NCBI GenBank assembly: GCA_001464545.1
Contig: LNFC01000014.1
Location: 372,001 to 436,000, forward strand
Length of the DNA: 64,000 nucleotides
From: Acidobacteria bacterium Ga0077551
Lineage (GTDB): Bacteria > Pseudomonadota > Alphaproteobacteria > Caulobacterales > Hyphomonadaceae
Direction: 5' to 3'
Under the pieces are notes generated by a model. The model was not told the DNA's origin. It saw only the letters and a program-made list of their open reading frames with translations, and did no database searches. The position numbers and the translations under genes were made by a program. Below are positions 53,995 through 61,407 of the stretch, in pieces (the first letter of the stretch is position 1; every line of letters starts with the position of its first letter).

Positions 53995-55175
53995 CAGAGC
54001 GCATTGTTGCGACCTTCAATGTGGGCTCTTCGAGCATCAAGATGGCCGCGTATGCGGCAGCGCAATCCGGCGGGCTCGGGCCACGCCTGCTGCGCGCTGA
54101 AATCGCCGGCCTGCCGGAGGCGCCCAAGCTTTCGGCTGTTGCCGGAAACAGAAACCTGGCAAGCGCTTTCCTGTCTGGCGCCGACGTCTCGGATCTTCGA
54201 CTATCCGCCCTCGCCCCGCGATTGATCATCGCCATTGAGGAAGCCCTTGGCCATCCGCTCGCGGCCCTCGGACACCGGGTTGTCCAGGGCGGCCTGCACA
54301 ATCACTCGAGCCGGGTCGCGACGCCTGAACTCCTTGCAGCACTCGATTCGCTGTGCGCCCTGGCGCCCGATCACGAACCGTTCAATCTTGCTGCCATACG
54401 CGCCGTGAGCGCCGCGCGTCCGGACCTGACGCAAACCCTGTCCTTTGACACGGCCTTTCATCGTACCCAGCCCCGGATCGCTCAGATCTATGCCCTGCCC
54501 CGCGCCCTCACCGACAGCGGGATCCTGCGCTATGGATATCACGGGTTATCTTATGCCCACATTGCGCGCCATCTGCCCGAGCTTTTTCCGGCCCACCTGC
54601 ACAAGCGCACACTCGCGCTGCACCTCGGCAGTGGATCGAGCCTGTGCGCCATCCTGGATGGCCGGAGCATTGCGACCAGCATGGGGTTTTCGGCCTTGAG
54701 CGGAATCCCTATGGCCACCCGCTGCGGGGATATCGATCCCGGTCTGCTTCTCTACCTGATGGATGACCGGCGCATGAGCGCAGCGCAGGTCTCACACCTG
54801 CTGCGCAAGCAGTCCGGCCTCTTGGGCGTATCCGGTATATCGGGTGACCTGCGCGCTCTGGAAGCTTCAGGCGCACCGGAGGCTGAAGAAGCGATCGCGC
54901 TCTTCGTCTACCGGATCGTCCGGGAATGTGGCTCGCATATCGCCGCTCTCGGCGGAATTGATGCCTTAGTCTTCACCGGCGGTGTCGGAGAAAATTCCCG
55001 GCGCGTGCGGTCCGGAATCTCGGCCGGGCTTGCCTGGGCCGGCATCCGGATCGACCCGGATGCGAACGCGAACGGCAGCCCCCTGCTCTCCCCGGCTGGC
55101 TCACCTGTCAGCGTCTTTGTCCTGCCCGCAGATGAAGAAAGTGAGATTGCACGGGATTGCCTCGCCCTTCTCTGA
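53991..55175 (+). CDS. ackA: Acetate kinase
   Basis: A 394-residue acetokinase. The first phosphate-binding motif is NVGSSSIKM. GHRVVQGG, FDTAFH, RYGYHGLSYAHI, LALHLGSGSSLCAILDG and the closing FTGGVGENS follow. The length is normal for the family. It makes ATP from acetyl phosphate and ADP, or runs in reverse. Propionate or butyrate kinases have the same fold, so specificity is inferred from the Pta neighbour. The gene is coupled to pta (ATGA) and convergent with the nucleotide-salvage operon, ending 50 bases from it. Confidence 0.93.
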   Translation: MTERIVATFNVGSSSIKMAAYAAAQSGGLGPRLLRAEIAGLPEAPKLSAVAGNRNLASAFLSGADVSDLRLSALAPRLIIAIEEALGHPLAALGHRVVQGGLHNHSSRVATPELLAALDSLCALAPDHEPFNLAAIRAVSAARPDLTQTLSFDTAFHRTQPRIAQIYALPRALTDSGILRYGYHGLSYAHIARHLPELFPAHLHKRTLALHLGSGSSLCAILDGRSIATSMGFSALSGIPMATRCGDIDPGLLLYLMDDRRMSAAQVSHLLRKQSGLLGVSGISGDLRALEASGAPEAEEAIALFVYRIVRECGSHIAALGGIDALVFTGGVGENSRRVRSGISAGLAWAGIRIDPDANANGSPLLSPAGSPVSVFVLPADEESEIARDCLALL

Positions 55176-55225
55176 GCCAGCCGTACTCCCGGCACCGCGG
55201 CTTTGACGTCATGGCCTATCGTACC

Positions 55226-56119
55226 CTAGCGCCCGAGGCTGGCCTGCACCCCTTCGGCCAGCAGCTTGCCGATGCCGATCCTGTTCGATGGGTGAGAGAC
55301 CGTATCGCAGCTGGCAATTTGCAAGGCGCCCGCCTCCAGCAGCTTCTGCTGCGCGCCTTCGACGAACAGCGCATGCACGCAGCAGCAGACCGGGGGCCTG
55401 AACCCCTTGATCCGGAGGCCGGAAACCAGCTTCGCCATCGTGGTGCCTGTCGAGACAATGTCGTCGACTATGACCGGCTGGCGGTCACCGAAAGACCCGA
55501 CCTCTGGCAGGTCGATCCGGACGGACCGGTCGCCGGCGCGCGTCTTTTCCAGGACGAGCGCCGGCGCCCCGGTGCGCTCGGCGATCGCATTCACCCACTG
55601 GCCGCTTTCAGAATCCGGCCCGATGATCAGTGGCCGCGTGAATGCCGACATTATCCAGTCCGATATCGCGGGGACAGCAGTTACCCGCCGCGCGGGGACA
55701 TGTCCGAACACTTCGCCCAGAGAACCGAACCTGTGAAGATGAGGATCCACGGTCACGACCCAGTCGGCGAACCCGCCGAGGATCCTTGCAAAGTGGACCG
55801 CACTCACCGGCTCGCCCTCCTGGAAGGCGATGTCCTGGCGCATGTAGGGCAGGTAGCCAATCGCCAGGCCGACTTCACGTGCGCCGTGGGCACGCGCTGC
55901 GGCGGCCGCGAGCAGAACGCTCATCAGACGTTGATCAGGGTCGTTCAGGGTACTGATGAGTACCACGCGGCGCCCGGCGACATCCTCCAGAAGCCGAACG
56001 TAGGCTTCCCCGTCAGGGAATTTTCGAAACTCACAAGCACCCTGCGCGAGACCTGCGGCCCTGAACGCCGACGCCAGGTGCTCTGCGCCCGGCGTGACAA
56101 AGAACATGGCGGGCTTCAC
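55226..56119 (-). CDS. Ribose-phosphate pyrophosphokinase, archaeal-like class
   Basis: A 297-residue PRPP synthetase-type protein: FRKFPDGEAYVRL, IGYLPYMRQDIAFQEGEPVSAVHFA, VVTVDPHLHRF and the PRPP loop VIVDDIVSTGTTM. The stretch GPDSESGQWVNAIAERTGAPALVLEKTRAGDRSV is closer to archaeal than to housekeeping bacterial enzymes. The usual reaction makes PRPP from ribose 5-phosphate and ATP. The start is a GTG at 56119 that overlaps the upstream stop (GTGA), with an ATG at 56107 as the alternative. Its pairing with a nucleotide phosphorylase suggests a role in recycling ribose phosphates. Confidence 0.85.
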   Translation of the reverse strand: MKPAMFFVTPGAEHLASAFRAAGLAQGACEFRKFPDGEAYVRLLEDVAGRRVVLISTLNDPDQRLMSVLLAAAAARAHGAREVGLAIGYLPYMRQDIAFQEGEPVSAVHFARILGGFADWVVTVDPHLHRFGSLGEVFGHVPARRVTAVPAISDWIMSAFTRPLIIGPDSESGQWVNAIAERTGAPALVLEKTRAGDRSVRIDLPEVGSFGDRQPVIVDDIVSTGTTMAKLVSGLRIKGFRPPVCCCVHALFVEGAQQKLLEAGALQIASCDTVSHPSNRIGIGKLLAEGVQASLGR

Positions 56120-57624
56120 CGGCTTATCTCGACGACGACTGGATTTGTGGCGACATAGTCCATCGCATAAGCAATCTTGCCAAGGGTTCCCGAGACGAGC
56201 GTGAACAGAACATCGCCCTGCCGGACACTATCGCCCAACCGAACCGCCAGTCGCACACCCGCCGACATATCCTCCGGCGCGCCGGCGAGTTTAGCGATCC
56301 GCGCAATCATCCGGTTGTCCACAGACGTCACCTTCCCGGACCGGACCGCCCGGATGGGCCGGCTGAACTCGGCCTCCGGCGGCGTTCTTGCCCCGCCCTG
56401 CGCGTCGCAGATCTCGTCAAACTTCCGCCGTGCCCGGCCGTCCCTAAGCGCTGTGCGGGCAAGGGCAGCGCCTGCGCCTTCGGCGCAGAGGCCGGCCATC
56501 TCGAGGACCGCGCCCGCAAGTACGCAGGCTCTTTCAGACAGATCAGAGAGCCCGTCCGGCTGGGTGTCGAGCACAGCGAGAATATCTTGCGCCTCCAGCG
56601 CAGGACCAATGCCACGGCCTACCGGTTGGCGCCCATCAGTAATGACCGTGCGGACTTCCAAATCGAACGCATCAGCGACGCGCCGGAATAGGTCGCCCAG
56701 GCGGGCCGCAGAGGCCTGGTTTCGCATCTTGGCCGTCGGCCCGACGGGTATGTCGATCACGACATGCGTCGCACCTGCGGCAATCTTCTTAGACAGCACG
56801 GATGCGACCAGAAGACCGTCGACATCAAGATTGAGCGCGCGCTCAATGCGGATGATCGACGTATCGGCCGGACTGAACCCCACGCTGTCCCCCCAGACGA
56901 AACAGCCGCCCGTAGTCTCGACGACCCGGCGCATCGTCGTCATGTCGAGGGCAACATTTGTCAGGGTTTCCATCGTATCGGCCGTGCCCGCCGGAGACGT
57001 GATCGCTCTCGATGAGGTCTTCGGCATCTTCAAGCCAAAGCAGGTCACGATGGAGACCACGATCGGCGTCGTGCGGTTGCCCGGCAGGCCGCCAATACAG
57101 TGCTTGTCATAGATGTTGCCGCTCGGCCAGACGAGCCGCGTGCCGGTCTCGACCATCGCCTTTGTCACGGCGATCGTCTCTGTCGCGGTGAGGACAGGGG
57201 ACGCGCAGGCAGCTACAAATGACGAAAGCTGGATGTCGGAGAAACATCCGACGACGATGTCGCGCACGATCTCCGCGGCCGATTCCGTACCCAGGTGCGC
57301 GCCGAACATCTTGGCGCGCACATGGGTCATGGATTGCAGGGGCGGGGCGGAGGAGACAATGACGGGCTGCGGACCGGTCAATCCGAGCTTCCTCCAGGCA
57401 TACTCGGACAGGCCGATTTCATCGTGATCGATCAGGTCAGATGTGACCTGGTAGAGGCTCGCATAGACCGTTGCACCATTGCACTGAAGCTTCAGCCGGC
57501 CATGCGAGCTCAGGCCTTCGGACTTGCTGACATCGCTGTCGGAACGGATAAAGGCCACCGCCTCATCATGCGTCAGCAGCCCCAACCGGCGTGCCATGAG
57601 CGCGTTCAGTCCGAGGGGTTTCAT
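56116..57624 (-). CDS. Thymidine phosphorylase-family enzyme, AMP-phosphorylase-like
   Basis: A 502-residue protein, clearly longer than DeoA (about 440) and equal to archaeal AMP phosphorylases. An N-terminal domain of about 85 residues includes LIDHDEIGLSEYAWRKLGL. The catalytic domains follow: VKAMVETGTRLVWPSGNIYDKHCIGGLPGNRTTPIVVSIV, SSRAITSPAGTADTMETL and VIDIPVGPTAKM. The AMP-phosphorylase branch splits nucleoside 5'-monophosphates with phosphate to give a base and ribose 1,5-bisphosphate; the plain thymidine phosphorylase reaction remains possible. It overlaps both neighbours by four bases. Confidence 0.85.
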   Translation of the reverse strand: MKPLGLNALMARRLGLLTHDEAVAFIRSDSDVSKSEGLSSHGRLKLQCNGATVYASLYQVTSDLIDHDEIGLSEYAWRKLGLTGPQPVIVSSAPPLQSMTHVRAKMFGAHLGTESAAEIVRDIVVGCFSDIQLSSFVAACASPVLTATETIAVTKAMVETGTRLVWPSGNIYDKHCIGGLPGNRTTPIVVSIVTCFGLKMPKTSSRAITSPAGTADTMETLTNVALDMTTMRRVVETTGGCFVWGDSVGFSPADTSIIRIERALNLDVDGLLVASVLSKKIAAGATHVVIDIPVGPTAKMRNQASAARLGDLFRRVADAFDLEVRTVITDGRQPVGRGIGPALEAQDILAVLDTQPDGLSDLSERACVLAGAVLEMAGLCAEGAGAALARTALRDGRARRKFDEICDAQGGARTPPEAEFSRPIRAVRSGKVTSVDNRMIARIAKLAGAPEDMSAGVRLAVRLGDSVRQGDVLFTLVSGTLGKIAYAMDYVATNPVVVEISR

Positions 57625-58982
57625 GCCAGCTCTATCCGTTGTCCCTGCTCAGGGACCTCGCAGTCCCAGCCCAGCTCTTCCTGGATCCGGTGGCGCAGCG
57701 TATCCGATGCGTCAGGCTCGCCGTGCACGATGAAGGTCCTGCGCGGCGGTACCTCGAAGCCGGAGAGCCACCGCATGATCTCATTGGCATCCGCGTGCGC
57801 CGACAGCATGTGAAGGTTCAGGACTTCTGCGCGCACCTTGTGCCAGCCGCCATGGATCTTGATCTGGTCCGCCCCGGCCAGCAGGTGCGCGCCGCGGGTG
57901 CCGCCGGCCTGGTAGCCCGTAAAGAGGATGGTGGACTGCGGGTCGGGCGCATACCGCTTCAGGTAGTTCAGGACACGACCGCCGGTCGCCATGCCGCTCG
58001 CTGAGAGCACGATCTTCGAACCTGGGTCGGCGATGACCCTTTCGGAATCATCGGCGTCCCGGATGTACTCGGCAACGGAGCAGGCAGCACGCGCCTCTTC
58101 TTTCGAAAGCCGGGAGCCGCCATCCTGCCGGCAGAACAGTTCGGACGCGTCGATCGCCATCGGGCTGTCGAGGTAGATCGGAACGGACGGAATCCGCCCG
58201 GACTTGTTCAGCCGGCTGAGATGGTAGAGCAGGCTCTGGGCACGCCCCACTGCGAAACTCGGAACGATCACAGTCCCGCCGCGCTTTACCGTCCGGCAGA
58301 TGACATCTTCCAGCAGGTCTTCAGGATCCCCTTCCGGGTGGACCGCATTGCCATAAGTCGACTCGACCACAAGATAGTCCGTCGACTGAACGCGTTCCGG
58401 GGGATGCATGAGCGGGCAATTATAGCGTCCAAGGTCCCCTGAAAAAGTTATCCGCTGGCCGGTCAGGTCAAGCTGGACGATCGCCGCGCCCAGGATATGG
58501 CCCGCTCTGAGGAACTTCAGCCTATGCCCGCCCGGCAGGCGCTGCTCCTCGTCAAACCGGCAAGTCTTAAAGCGACGCAGGGCGCTGTGTGCATCGCGCT
58601 CGGTGTAGAGGGGCTGCGCCGGATGGTGGCGGGAGAAGCCGTCCCGGTTGGCGCGCTCGGCGTCCGATTCCTGAATGCGTCCGGCATCCGGCAGCAGGAT
58701 GTTGCACAGAGCCAGCGTCAGTTCCGTGCAATGGACCGCATTCCGGAAACCCTGTTTCACCAGCGCCGGCAGGTAGCCGCTATGGTCGAGATGGGCATGG
58801 GTCAGGATGACGGCGTCGAGCGCGTCAGCGTCAAAGCCCAGCGGCTGCCAGTTCTTCAGCCGCAACTGCTTGTACCCCTGGAAAAGCCCGCAATCGACCA
58901 ACAGCTTCGATTGGCCTGCCTCAACCAGAAACCGTGATCCGGTCACGGTCCCGGCACCACCCAGAAACGACAAGGACGTCAT
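57621..58982 (-). CDS. MBL-fold beta-CASP ribonuclease-like protein
   Basis: A 453-residue metallo-beta-lactamase/beta-CASP protein: FLGGAGTVTGSRFLVE, the metal motif LTHAHLDHSG, FSGDLGR, the beta-CASP motif IVLSASGMATGGRVLNYL, and ILFTGYQAGGTRGAHLL with the C-terminal LSAHADANEIMRWL. This group (YSH1/CPSF-like) processes RNA by endo- and exonucleolytic cleavage and can release nucleoside monophosphates. Its overlap with a nucleotide phosphorylase gene suggests that the products feed into that enzyme. It starts 73 bases after the phosphoketolase-like gene's stop. Confidence 0.9.
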   Translation of the reverse strand: MTSLSFLGGAGTVTGSRFLVEAGQSKLLVDCGLFQGYKQLRLKNWQPLGFDADALDAVILTHAHLDHSGYLPALVKQGFRNAVHCTELTLALCNILLPDAGRIQESDAERANRDGFSRHHPAQPLYTERDAHSALRRFKTCRFDEEQRLPGGHRLKFLRAGHILGAAIVQLDLTGQRITFSGDLGRYNCPLMHPPERVQSTDYLVVESTYGNAVHPEGDPEDLLEDVICRTVKRGGTVIVPSFAVGRAQSLLYHLSRLNKSGRIPSVPIYLDSPMAIDASELFCRQDGGSRLSKEEARAACSVAEYIRDADDSERVIADPGSKIVLSASGMATGGRVLNYLKRYAPDPQSTILFTGYQAGGTRGAHLLAGADQIKIHGGWHKVRAEVLNLHMLSAHADANEIMRWLSGFEVPPRRTFIVHGEPDASDTLRHRIQEELGWDCEVPEQGQRIELA

Positions 58983-59055
58983 GACTTATACTCCGATACC
59001 AGCCCGGACAAACGCGTCACGGGCAATGATTGCAGGATACGGGTTTGCGGGAAGG

Positions 59056-61407
59056 TCATCGCAGCACCTTCGGATCGCCTTGCCCAACTGCCGCTGCAAG
59101 TTCTGAAGGCGAAAGCAGCGTCTCGGCCGGAAGGCCCAGCAGGCCAGCCGCCGACAAGATCAGGTGCGCCCAGGTACTTCGATTGGCAAAGAGCATGCCC
59201 GGCGCGTCCAGTGTCCCGCCGCGGCTCAGGTAGCCGTGTGCCCGCAGCAGGGATGGCCCCTCATCCAGGCGCCTGAGAAGTCCCGTCATCATTTCCGGGC
59301 GGGTATGCGTCACCAGAAGGCGGGCCAGTCCCGGCGGAAACAGGTCCCGGATCACCTGATCAGGGACGACGAATGCCTCCTCAAACCGGTCTCTCGGCAG
59401 ACGCAGGCGTCCCGGCTCCAGAATGGCTGTAACATTGACGCCGAGGCCCTCAGCGCGCAGCCGGGCCGCGGCGCGGCGCGCTTCGGCAAGCTGGTAGGCC
59501 CCGATGGCGACAATCTGGAGCGATGCGCCTGGGTCATTCTCGATTTCGGCAACACCGGTCTCGAACGCCTTTCTCGCTTCGGCGTCCGTACACACCTCCG
59601 CCGTCGCACGCTTGGGAGCGACAATACAGCCGATCACGCCGCGCGACGCATATATCTGACGCAGCGCCTCGACACCGGTGGCCGCATCGACCGCGAAGAT
59701 GACGCGGGCGACATCAGACATTTCCCCAAGCAGGGCTTCGCCCAGTGTCGGGTCCTGATGGGATTGCTGGTTCTTGCCATTCTCCCAGGTATGTGACGTC
59801 AGGATTAGCGGCACGCCGATCCACTGAGGCGGCCGGCCCGCTTCCATGAGCTGGCGCGCAAAAATGATCTCCTGTCGTAGCGCGCCAAGCATCTTGACCG
59901 CAAAGGCTTCATAAGAGACGGCGAGGTTCAGACCTGCCTTGTTGCCCAGCGCAGCCCCGATGACAGCCTCTTCATTCAGGGCCGTTATAATCGATCCGTA
60001 TACGGATTCTTCTGACCCTGTTTCAGGCTGGTTCACCCTGTGACAAAGCCGGGCGAGAGTTTTGCCCATCTGGTTGCTTTTCAGTTCGTCCGGATTGCCG
60101 ATGCGGAATCGGTGGTTCGGGTTTGCGTCTACGAAGGCCACAAACCAATCATCCATGGCAGCGAGGGCCGAGCCTGCCGGAGCGGGTTTTCGGACTGGCA
60201 GGACGGGCGCTTCGGGATTGCGCCGGGTAAATGGATTGAGGCCCTCCTTTTCCCTGCTTTGCGCCGTATGCTGCATGAACGCCCGCCGGGCTGCCGAGAG
60301 TTCGCTGAACGGCACGAAAAGTGTCCGCGCACCGGCATTGAAAGCCTGTCTGGCCGCTCTGTCCGAGTGCGGATTTTGTCCAAGCGGAAGATTATGGGCG
60401 CGGTTGGTCCCGGCGCCTGGAAAACCAAAACCCTTCTCGGTTGTTGCGATGGCAAACGGCAGGCGTACCGGATAGACCGCCCTTCCCTGTCCGATAGATC
60501 TTGCTGCGGCGGCAAGCCGCCTCTCCGTTTCCAGCACCGCCCAGGCAAAGGCTGCCGGATCCCGCCCATCGATCTCGACAGGATCAAAGCCATTGACGTC
60601 CAGGTAGCGGGCCAGCCAAGCCGCGCCGCCATCCTGGCGTATTTCGGTGCGTTGTTCGATCCTACGGCCATTGAGGATCATGACCGGTGCAACGAACCCG
60701 CAATCTTCGTGACGCCACCAGCGTTCCGCCCAGTCACCGCCGCGCTGCTCCTCGAAGGCGCCGTCACTGAGAATGGCCACAAGGCTCTCTCCTGGGAGCG
60801 GCATGTGGACATATTGTGTCTCTGCAAAGCCGAGATAGCCGCCTTCTGACACGCCGCCGGCGGTATAGGCATTGACGTGGCTCCCGAGCGGCGCTGATGC
60901 CGCCCCGTCTGCACCAATCTCGTAGCCGTAGAAGTCAGCACACAGACGGCTTAGACCTTCTTCGCTGAAGCCGTATCGGCTTGTTTGCTGGTCCGTGAGG
61001 TTGCCGACCAGGCAGTTGACGGCCTCGACCGCGGCAACGCAATGACCTTGGCCAAGCATCCAGCCCCTGGTTTGCGCCGTGAGGAGGTTTGCGGCGAGGT
61101 AGCCGACATAGGCCGGCACGACGTTGAGAGATCCGCCGGTATGCCCCTCCGGCGCAGACTTGAAATCATCGGCCGCGAGATCAGCGCCGGAAAGGTCGAC
61201 ACGGCAGGCATAGGTCATGTGGACAACCACCCACATGGCTGCGCTCGCGAGGCGGTCGGCAGCAGACAGGGCCGTATAGACGAGATCCTCGGACGACGCC
61301 GCGCCTGACTCTACAAGGCTTGCGGCCAGAACTGCGATCCGCTCGCGGGTCTGGTCCGAATGCCGAATGACGCCATAGCCCCTTTCCCATGTTTGCAACG
61401 CGGTCAT
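59056..61407 (-). CDS. Phosphoketolase-like TPP enzyme, divergent branch
   Basis: A 783-residue protein with the length and domain order of phosphoketolases. The TPP-binding N-domain has PEGHTGGSLNVVPAYVGYLAANLL and GGVSEGGYLGFAE; the central domain has NQQSHQDPTLGEALL; the C-domain ends around HTRPEMMTGLLRRLDEG. The usual TPP motif GDGEAETGP reads SDGAFEEQRGGDW (residues 214-226), and the GPGHG substrate loop reads GQGHC. This marks a separate branch, sometimes labelled xylulose 5-phosphate 3-epimerase in databases. It may split a ketose phosphate to acetyl phosphate, or do a related reaction. It overlaps the ATPase gene by four bases. Confidence 0.8.
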   Translation of the reverse strand: MTALQTWERGYGVIRHSDQTRERIAVLAASLVESGAASSEDLVYTALSAADRLASAAMWVVVHMTYACRVDLSGADLAADDFKSAPEGHTGGSLNVVPAYVGYLAANLLTAQTRGWMLGQGHCVAAVEAVNCLVGNLTDQQTSRYGFSEEGLSRLCADFYGYEIGADGAASAPLGSHVNAYTAGGVSEGGYLGFAETQYVHMPLPGESLVAILSDGAFEEQRGGDWAERWWRHEDCGFVAPVMILNGRRIEQRTEIRQDGGAAWLARYLDVNGFDPVEIDGRDPAAFAWAVLETERRLAAAARSIGQGRAVYPVRLPFAIATTEKGFGFPGAGTNRAHNLPLGQNPHSDRAARQAFNAGARTLFVPFSELSAARRAFMQHTAQSREKEGLNPFTRRNPEAPVLPVRKPAPAGSALAAMDDWFVAFVDANPNHRFRIGNPDELKSNQMGKTLARLCHRVNQPETGSEESVYGSIITALNEEAVIGAALGNKAGLNLAVSYEAFAVKMLGALRQEIIFARQLMEAGRPPQWIGVPLILTSHTWENGKNQQSHQDPTLGEALLGEMSDVARVIFAVDAATGVEALRQIYASRGVIGCIVAPKRATAEVCTDAEARKAFETGVAEIENDPGASLQIVAIGAYQLAEARRAAARLRAEGLGVNVTAILEPGRLRLPRDRFEEAFVVPDQVIRDLFPPGLARLLVTHTRPEMMTGLLRRLDEGPSLLRAHGYLSRGGTLDAPGMLFANRSTWAHLILSAAGLLGLPAETLLSPSELAAAVGQGDPKVLR

